DNA from: Arachidicoccus terrestris
GTDB lineage: Bacteria > Bacteroidota > Bacteroidia > Chitinophagales > Chitinophagaceae
Assembly: GCF_020042345.1 (NCBI RefSeq)
Contig: NZ_CP083387.1
Span: 4,588,001-4,652,000, forward strand
DNA: 64,000 nucleotides
Reading direction: 5' to 3'
In this document: positions 58,256 to 64,000 of the stretch, piece after piece
Layout of the letters: each line of letters begins with the position of its first letter
Position numbering within the stretch: the first letter of the stretch is position 1
Notes under the pieces: model-generated
What the model was told of the DNA's origin: nothing
Databases searched by the model: none
The model's input: the letters and a program-made list of their open reading frames with translations, nothing else
Made by a program: the position numbers and the translations under genes

Positions 58256-59272
58256 TTGAAAAAATTATCAATTGCCGATATTGCGCGAGAGCTGAATATT
58301 TCTAAAACGACCGTTTCCTTTATTTTAAATAAGCGGGCGGAAGAAAAAAGGATCAGTCCCCAGCTGGTTGAGCGAGTGGAAGCGTTCATAAAAGAGGTCG
58401 GATATAAACCCAACCCTATTGCCAAAAGCCTTAGAACTGGCAAGACCAATATCATCGGGCTGATGGTAGAAAATATTGCTGACCCCTTCTTTGCAGCTGT
58501 CGCCAGGCATGTAGAAAATAAGGCCTATCAGAACGGTTATAAAATCCTGTATTGCAGTACGGATAATAACACAGAGAAAACCAAAGAACTCCTGGACATG
58601 TTTCGGGAGCGTAATGTGGACGGCTGTATTATTGCGCCACCTGTAGGTGTGGAAGCAGAAATTACCTCGCTGCTGGATTCCGGCATGCCGGTGGTCTTTT
58701 TTGACCGTCATCTGGAAGGTATCCAGACTGACCAGGTAGAAGTCAATAATTACGAAAGTACTTTTGAGGCAACCCGACTGCTCATCGCAGAATCATATCG
58801 TGATATCGGATTTATTACTTTCTCCTCCACCCAGACCCAGATGCAAGGCCGGCTGGCCGGCTACCGGGCAGCCGTCGGCGCCGCCGGCCTGAAACAATAT
58901 ATACTGGAGATCAATTTTGATCAGGACGAGAGACGGATCATCCAGCCTATCGTCGATTTTCTACGTCAGCATAAAAAAATGGACGCCATTCTTTTCAGCG
59001 CCATCCAGGCGGGCACCAACGGGCTGAAAGCTTTCCAGCAATTAGGCATCCGTGTCCCCGATGACCTGGCGGTCATTGCCTTTGACGACTGCGATCTTTT
59101 TGAGTTATATAATCCTTCTATTACGGCCATCTACCAACCCATTGACAAGATCGCCGAAGCCACTATCGACCTGCTCTTAAAGCGTCTTAAAAAGAAAACC
59201 CCCGTAGGAGAATTCAAAAAAATTGTTATACCTACTGGTCTTACCCTTCGTAACTCTTCCGGGTTGGTATAG
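58256..59272 (+). CDS. LacI/GalR-family transcriptional regulator (TTG start)
   Basis: The protein has 338 residues. The N-terminal HTH (LSIADIARELNISKTTVSFILN) begins at the third codon, so translation must start at the TTG at 58256. The frame upstream is closed by the permease stop codon at 58241, with no ATG between. The hinge (YKPNPIAKSLRTGKTNIIGL) and the two-lobed periplasmic-binding-like sensor domain (about 65-335) are complete, with FDRHLEGI and VIAFDDCDLFELYNPSITAIYQP as conserved blocks. It probably controls the GH38-permease unit in response to a sugar. The weak start codon would keep its level low. Confidence 0.92.
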   Translation: MKKLSIADIARELNISKTTVSFILNKRAEEKRISPQLVERVEAFIKEVGYKPNPIAKSLRTGKTNIIGLMVENIADPFFAAVARHVENKAYQNGYKILYCSTDNNTEKTKELLDMFRERNVDGCIIAPPVGVEAEITSLLDSGMPVVFFDRHLEGIQTDQVEVNNYESTFEATRLLIAESYRDIGFITFSSTQTQMQGRLAGYRAAVGAAGLKQYILEINFDQDERRIIQPIVDFLRQHKKMDAILFSAIQAGTNGLKAFQQLGIRVPDDLAVIAFDDCDLFELYNPSITAIYQPIDKIAEATIDLLLKRLKKKTPVGEFKKIVIPTGLTLRNSSGLV

Positions 59273-59297
59273 CGCTGTCTGCCAGCAGGTGTCTGTG

Positions 59298-60812
59298 CTA
59301 TTTTTCCAGCCGTTCCGGCCAGTCATCCGATCTAAAAGGCTCCGCCGGCAGTCCGGCGCCGTTCTGCAAATTGGTCACCGGGTAATTAAAAAAAGCGTAC
59401 CGGACGGCCACCGGACTGGCTACTTTCTCAGTATGCAGGATCACTGTATTTCCTTCAATAGAAGCCTCGGCGGGATAAAATACCCTGTCGCTTCCGGCCA
59501 GAAAGAAAAATTTGGGCGCTCTCCCATCTTTTGTATGTAATCCGCCCGAGAGCGTCCGGGGAACAAAATATACTACCACCCTGTTACTTCTATAGGCTGC
59601 ATAAGCAAACGCCGGCCCCCTGTAAGGCACATGCAGCCAGCCATACGTTCGGTTCAGGGCTACTTCGGCCAGGCGGCGACCGACAGGGCGTTTATCTTTG
59701 GGATGCAGGTTTTGCGGATCGCCGACATCCATGGTCAGCACCATATTCGTATTATTAAGGCGGCGTATCTTGGCCTGCGCTTCCCTGAAAAAAGCGTCTC
59801 CTGCTAATGAAGGATTCATTTTCTCGTGGGCATAAGGCGCGATCTGCACATATTCAAAAGGAAGCGCGCCTTGCTGAAATCGGGCCCGCCAGCTTTGAAT
59901 CATAGCAATAGTTGCCCGTGTATAACTTTCCCGATCCCTGTAATTGGTTTCTCCCTGGTACCAGCAGAACCCCTTAATAGAAAGCTTGATAAAGGGATGA
60001 ATCAGGGCGTTATATAGCAGAAAAGGCCGGGTAACTTTTTCAAAAGAAAAAGCCGCATCGACGGGTTCCCTGGATTTTGGATCCTGTAAATAGGGCTGCA
60101 GGTAAGCATGGTTCAGTAAACTGTCTTTTTTAAGCACCTCCTCGGGCACAAATGCCTGGACGGCAGAGGCGCCGATACCGGAGAAAATAAGGCCGATCGG
60201 GATGTTCAGCTTCTTTTGCAGTTCTGCTCCGAAACTATAGCCGACTGCACTAAAGGTCCGGACGGTAGAAGGCGTGCAGACTGCCCAGTTGCCTTTTATA
60301 GAGTCTACCGGCTGTGCACTGAAGTTCAACGCGACATTCAGTAGCCGGATATGGGGATTATCAGCTTCCGCAATCACCCTGGTGGAATCCAGCATTTCCC
60401 GGACCGCAAACTGCATATTGGACTGACCGCTTAAAAACCAAAGGTCACCAATCAACAGGTCATTTAATACGACTTGCTGGCCCATGCCACTAATGCGAAT
60501 GCTGTGTGTCCGGTAATCACCACGTTTCGCTTTCGGAACGCTGATAATGCCTTCAAAGCATTTATCCGAAGTCGCCCTGACCTGAAGCGGTGAGGCCATC
60601 CAGTCCGCTTTTATAGTAATCACGGTTCCCTGAGGAGCCTTTCCCCACACCTTAAAGGGCTTATTTTGCTGAATCACCATATGGCTCTGCAATACAGTAG
60701 AAACGCTGAGGCTGTCCTTTGGGAAGTCACCGGCAGATGCAACGAAACCAAAGTGCATAAAAACAGTAAAAAATACAATACGATAAACGCTTTTCAGGTA
60801 TTTGTTCAACAT
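59298..60812 (-). CDS. Sialate O-acetylesterase-like SGNH esterase
   Basis: The protein has 504 residues with a signal peptide (about 10-27, ending ASAG). An N-terminal beta domain (LQSHMVIQQNKPFKVWGKAPQG) precedes an SGNH domain of the sialate-9-O-acetylesterase type, with LSGQSNMQF (nucleophile Ser131), FCWYQGETNY, and the Asp-x-x-His region VGDPQNLHPKDKRPVG. A C-terminal beta domain follows. In Bacteroidota such proteins remove acetyl groups from many glycans, not only sialic acids; no sialidase is in the window. It converges on the LacI gene across 25 bases. Confidence 0.9.
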   Translation of the reverse strand: MLNKYLKSVYRIVFFTVFMHFGFVASAGDFPKDSLSVSTVLQSHMVIQQNKPFKVWGKAPQGTVITIKADWMASPLQVRATSDKCFEGIISVPKAKRGDYRTHSIRISGMGQQVVLNDLLIGDLWFLSGQSNMQFAVREMLDSTRVIAEADNPHIRLLNVALNFSAQPVDSIKGNWAVCTPSTVRTFSAVGYSFGAELQKKLNIPIGLIFSGIGASAVQAFVPEEVLKKDSLLNHAYLQPYLQDPKSREPVDAAFSFEKVTRPFLLYNALIHPFIKLSIKGFCWYQGETNYRDRESYTRATIAMIQSWRARFQQGALPFEYVQIAPYAHEKMNPSLAGDAFFREAQAKIRRLNNTNMVLTMDVGDPQNLHPKDKRPVGRRLAEVALNRTYGWLHVPYRGPAFAYAAYRSNRVVVYFVPRTLSGGLHTKDGRAPKFFFLAGSDRVFYPAEASIEGNTVILHTEKVASPVAVRYAFFNYPVTNLQNGAGLPAEPFRSDDWPERLEK

Positions 60813-61369
60813 TATTACTCGATTAAATTTAATAAGCCCCGCTGCATAGTATACTTTAATATATCTCTTTCAGACCTGGACCGGACTGAAAGGCCCCAAC
60901 TGCGATTACTGCTGGGGAGCTGCTTCAAGATCCCAATATAAGAAACATAAAGCGGGCCGAGCCGCTACTAGAGGCCAGGAGTAGATCTGTTTTTTTATCC
61001 AGATAGCGATCTGGGACCATAAAATTCTGAAAATACCTAAAAATGCAAAGCATCCTGTGTGAAACCCGGTAATGTATTCGGTAATTTTGATCTTTAGGTT
61101 CTTTAACTTTCTTTAGTGCTGTGTCAAAACGGGAGTAGCCGAATTTTACACTAAGCATTTGAGGGTTAATTTATTAGAAAGCCGTTTGTGCTGGCTTTCA
61201 TCTTTAACTTAAAAAATAATAGCGGTCAACGGTACATACATGTGTCTATCATACGGGTGAACAGTGAAGGCGGTGAAAGAATAAAGCCGGAATTAACGCC
61301 CGGCCTGTTTCTCAGAAAGCATAAGGTCATCCGAATCATTAAATTTTCAGACTTCATAAAATCTCTAGA
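60813..61369. other. Divergent intergenic region, two esterases
   Basis: This 557-bp gap separates the sialate-esterase-like gene (minus) from the SGNH esterase gene (plus). A 7-bp hairpin GAAAGCC/GGCTTTC (61177-61199) lies 170 bases before the latter. Two short frames (60925-61158 minus, 61188-61373 plus) show no domain or coding signature. The second overlaps the esterase start by ATGA, which could be chance. No promoter box was recognised. Confidence 0.35.
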
Positions 61370-62758
61370 ATGAAAAAACCTGGACTATTCATCTCTTTTT
61401 TGCTGGCTATTGCAGCAAACAGCTTCGGCCAGCAAAAGCCCGCTCCCTTCAAAGCGGGTGACAGGGTGGTTTTTGCCGGCAACAGTATAACGGAAGCGGG
61501 ATTCTACGAATCCTATATCTGGCTGTATTATATGACACATTTTCCCAACCGGCCCATTACGGTGATCAATGGTGGCGTTGGCGGTGATGTAGCAGAGCAG
61601 ATCTACCGGCGGCTGGAAGGCGACCTCCTGCCTAAAAAGCCGACAAAGCTAGTCGTAAGTTTCGGTATGAATGACAGTAAGTATTTTGAATACAACGACA
61701 CCAAAAACCCGGTAACGGAAGCCAAGCGGAAAGAGATCGTCCAAGCCTCTTATAAAAGCTATCTAAAGATCCAGGATACGTTATTAGCCCACCCGGAAAT
61801 TCAGAAAATCATCATGTCCTCCTCTCCTTATGATGAAACTGTGAAGCAAGAAGGCAGCCTTTTTAAGGGGAAAGCCAAAACCATGGAAGAGATCGTAGCC
61901 TTTCAAAAAAAGGCTGCGAAGGATCAGCACTGGGCCTATGTCGATCTGTTCCATCCTATGACTGTCATTAACGAAAAAGAACAGGAAAAAGATTCCTCCT
62001 ATACTTCGACCGGTCCGGATAGAATCCACCCAGGTAGCGCCGGACATCTGATTATGGCCTATATCTTTCTCAAAGACCAGGGATTGGCAGGCAATCCCGT
62101 TGCCCGGTTTACCATTAAAGCCTCCAAGACGAAGGCCATTGAAACAGAGAATTGCAGCATATCCGACATTCAGCATCAGGCAGGTAAATTCAGTTTCAGC
62201 TACCTGGCGAAGTCCCTGCCCTTTCCCATTGATACTGTTGCCCGCGTCTGGGGCAATAAGCAGGTGGAGACAGAAGCACTGCCAGTGATTCCTTTTATGA
62301 AAGAATTTAATAATGAAGAGATGAAAATAGACGGGCTGAAAGGCAAGTCTTATTTATTAAAAATTGACGGGCAGCCCATTACCATTTTGTCGTCCGAGCA
62401 ATTAGAAGCGGGTGTAAACCTGGCAGCCTTACACAATACACCGCAGTACCAGCAGGCGCTTCAGATTATGGACCTCAATTCAAAAAGAAAAGAGATCGAA
62501 GCCAGATTCAGAAACTACTATTGGGTACAGTATGATTTTTTGTATGATAAAGGGTTACTCTTTGATACAACTCAGGTCGCAACCGATACGATTAATGCCA
62601 ATTTATCCAAGAACGGATGGCTGAAAGCTAAGTATGAGGATTATGAAGCCGTCAGAACCAAGGCTCCCGATCTGAGACGCCAGATGAGCACATATGTTGA
62701 CAAGATTTATTCAGTCAATAAACCCGTCCGCCGCCAATTTGAGTTAATTGAGCAATAA
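61370..62758 (+). CDS. Secreted SGNH/GDSL esterase with C-terminal extension
   Basis: The protein has 462 residues with a signal peptide (about 1-20, ending NSFG). The SGNH domain covers about 30-240: block I VVFAGNSITEAGFYE (Ser39), Gly block GGVGGDVAEQIYRR, block III VVSFGMNDSKYF, and catalytic Asp-His in DRIHPGSAGHL. Residues 240-462 form an extension of unknown function, probably a beta part and then a helical part (LHNTPQYQQALQIMDLNSKR). It differs from the 234-residue SGNH enzyme at the left edge. It likely removes acyl groups from the same glycan. A terminator follows about 40 bases downstream. Confidence 0.88.
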   Translation: MKKPGLFISFLLAIAANSFGQQKPAPFKAGDRVVFAGNSITEAGFYESYIWLYYMTHFPNRPITVINGGVGGDVAEQIYRRLEGDLLPKKPTKLVVSFGMNDSKYFEYNDTKNPVTEAKRKEIVQASYKSYLKIQDTLLAHPEIQKIIMSSSPYDETVKQEGSLFKGKAKTMEEIVAFQKKAAKDQHWAYVDLFHPMTVINEKEQEKDSSYTSTGPDRIHPGSAGHLIMAYIFLKDQGLAGNPVARFTIKASKTKAIETENCSISDIQHQAGKFSFSYLAKSLPFPIDTVARVWGNKQVETEALPVIPFMKEFNNEEMKIDGLKGKSYLLKIDGQPITILSSEQLEAGVNLAALHNTPQYQQALQIMDLNSKRKEIEARFRNYYWVQYDFLYDKGLLFDTTQVATDTINANLSKNGWLKAKYEDYEAVRTKAPDLRRQMSTYVDKIYSVNKPVRRQFELIEQ

Positions 62759-62795
62759 CTGTTGTCGTTTCAGCAACAATGTTTGCATTATTACT

Positions 62796-62837
62796 AAAGC
62801 CCCATCTATGGCATATATGCTCATTGGCTGGGGCTTT
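62796..62837. terminator. Bidirectional terminator-like hairpin between convergent genes
   Basis: AAAGCCCCA (62796-62804) pairs with TGGGGCTTT (62829-62837), and the loop contains a GCATATATGC palindrome (62811-62820). The plus strand continues with ATTTT. The stem's own A/T ends give short T runs in both directions, which suits the convergent genes on either side. Confidence 0.6.
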
Positions 62838-62875
62838 ATTTTGGTGGTATATTGCCTATTGAAGATCACCGGCTG

Positions 62876-64000
62876 TTATCGATCTCCCAGATCCAGTCTT
62901 ATCGCGCCCTTTTCCGGTACAATTTCAAAATCAGCCGGTGCTGTATTTCGATCAATGCCGGCGACAAAATGACCCTGGATGGCTTTAACTTTGTAGTCAT
63001 GGCCCAGAAACCTGCTTTTTATCCACCCGGGAGTTATTGCTGTAAAAGGTAACTCGTCTTTTTTAGCCGCTATTAATTTCATTTTCCACTGGGCAGCTGC
63101 CGGACCGTCCACCAGTTTTGCTTCCACACATCTTTCAGAGAGCCGTATCTCTAAGGTGCCGTTGTTGCCCTTTAGAGGCCAGCTAATCTGTAACGCCGTC
63201 TTGCTCTTTTTCGTAACCAAAGGCTGTTCCCCCTCCATCGGCTCAAATATACCATTTCTCTTCACTAGAAACACAAGCCCTGCACTACGCGCTTTCGTGC
63301 TCCAGAAATGCCCATCTATAAAGGGCAGCGTAAATAAGGTGCACTTACTGCCGGTAGCATTCCTGCTATAATAGGGAGAGGTCATTGTTTCATCAAAGAG
63401 ATGAATATCCCTTATCCGGAGCCGGGCGCTGTCCCAAAGTAAATTGATCCGGTAGAATCTGCTATCCAGCCAAACTGTTTTCTGACCTTCTTCCGGAAGG
63501 TCCGTCAGGGCCGTCACAGAAGTCACTGGCGTCACATTGAACTGCTTTTTAAACCAGCGGGCTGTTTTGACCATGGTTTCTACCTGAAAGCTGCCGGTTT
63601 GCCGTAAAGCTGCGATTTTCCTAAACTGATATTGCAGGCCGTCTTTCATAGCTTTCCAGGTAAAAGAATTCTCCTGTCCGGCCTGTGCATAGCCAAAGGC
63701 CATTGCTTCTCCCTGAATAAGCGTCTTAAAGAACCAGTCTACCCAGGTAGTATCACCGCCGCCGAATTTATATACCGGTTCCAGCGTGATCACGCCCTGA
63801 TGCGCTGTCCCGATACCGTCATCATACTGACGGATCGGGTCACTTCCCAGCATTCTAAATATGGGAACAGGAATCTGCCCCTTTTGTGTCTGTGCCGGCA
63901 TATACGCATTTTGCAAACTGGGGTAATAGGCCTGATTCCAGTAGCCGCCCCATAAAGTGTAGCCGTCGGTGCCGATCTGATCTTTGCAGTTACAGGAGGC
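62876..64000 (-). CDS. C-terminal part of an unassigned large protein (truncated by window edge)
   Basis: The frame is open to the right edge, so the 5' part lies beyond the window; 374 codons are visible. The first visible residues read CNCKDQIGTDGYTLWGGY, then FRMLGSDPIRQYDDG, a Trp-rich stretch, WKAMKDGLQYQFRKIAALRQ, and beta-rich residues to the end. The aromatic-rich GGYWNQAYYP-type segment and the glycan locus suggest a glycoside-hydrolase-like barrel followed by a beta domain, but no family was recognised. The apparent start at 63916 is only an internal TTG. Confidence 0.7.
   Translation of the reverse strand, partial: ASCNCKDQIGTDGYTLWGGYWNQAYYPSLQNAYMPAQTQKGQIPVPIFRMLGSDPIRQYDDGIGTAHQGVITLEPVYKFGGGDTTWVDWFFKTLIQGEAMAFGYAQAGQENSFTWKAMKDGLQYQFRKIAALRQTGSFQVETMVKTARWFKKQFNVTPVTSVTALTDLPEEGQKTVWLDSRFYRINLLWDSARLRIRDIHLFDETMTSPYYSRNATGSKCTLFTLPFIDGHFWSTKARSAGLVFLVKRNGIFEPMEGEQPLVTKKSKTALQISWPLKGNNGTLEIRLSERCVEAKLVDGPAAAQWKMKLIAAKKDELPFTAITPGWIKSRFLGHDYKVKAIQGHFVAGIDRNTAPADFEIVPEKGAIRLDLGDR

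Noticed and set aside
60925-61158. 77-codon minus-strand frame between two esterase genes
   Set aside because: No recognisable motif or conserved pattern. A decayed gene cannot be excluded but is not supported.
61188-61373. 61-codon plus-strand frame overlapping the SGNH start by ATGA
   Set aside because: The overlap resembles translational coupling, but the frame starts at GTG, has no domain and spans a hairpin; probably chance.

Overview
The window comes from a Bacteroidota chromosome and is almost entirely a carbohydrate-utilisation region. The signs are five SusC-type TonB-dependent receptors... more exactly four SusC and four SusD genes, DUF5004/DUF4961 lipoproteins, many signal-peptide-bearing glycoside hydrolases, a type IX secretion (T9SS) C-terminal sorting domain, and promoter boxes of the Bacteroidota TAnnTTTG type. 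A soil or plant-associated member of the Chitinophagaceae/Sphingobacteriia is likely, but the genus cannot be fixed from the sequence. No rRNA, tRNA, CRISPR array, transposase or phage gene was seen.

Layout, left to right. (1) 61-11717: an SGNH esterase, a GH29 alpha-L-fucosidase, a GH2 beta-galactosidase and a SusC/SusD pair closed by a strong terminator. (2) 12132-18350: a more AT-rich block that is not glycan related. It holds a three-gene operon (DUF2089 regulator, membrane protein, secreted alpha/beta hydrolase) with nested dyads over its promoter. Next to it is an HxlR regulator divergent from an electrophile/redox gene set: a frameshifted SDR, an F420-reductase-like protein, an SDR and an epoxide hydrolase. 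(3) 18669-23231: a second SusC/SusD pair on the minus strand with its own terminator. (4) 23778-42292: a minus-strand run of nine genes, in transcription order SusD, DUF5004, DUF4961, divergent SusC, SusD, SusC, GH78, GH92, GH97, ending at a 16-bp perfect-stem hairpin. (5) 42569-45520: an ECF sigma factor followed by a second GH92. (6) 46165-50599: a T9SS-exported CBM/propeller/FN3-like protein and an apolipoprotein N-acyltransferase. (7) 50628-53863: a third GH92 behind a secreted esterase. (8) 54127-59272: a GH38-like protein, a FucP-type sugar permease and a LacI regulator. (9) 59298-64000: a sialate-O-acetylesterase-like protein, a second SGNH esterase and a truncated unassigned protein at the right edge.

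Taken together, surface SusC/SusD complexes would import oligosaccharides. Periplasmic or surface exo-enzymes would remove fucose (GH29), galactose (GH2, and GH97 predicted as a retaining alpha-galactosidase), mannose (three GH92 and perhaps GH38-like) and rhamnose (GH78). Four SGNH/CE1-like esterases would remove acyl groups, and FucP would import a monosaccharide under LacI control. This suggests a branched, O-acylated heteroglycan carrying fucose, galactose, mannose and rhamnose; the substrate is inferred, not shown.

The points most worth a second look are the circularly permuted order of the SusC/SusD/DUF5004/DUF4961 genes, a SusC with degenerate TonB-box and plug motifs, a GH38-like protein lacking the canonical metal/nucleophile residues, a homopolymer frameshift in an SDR gene, the DUF2089 operon with its nested operator-like dyads, and several long intergenic inverted repeats.
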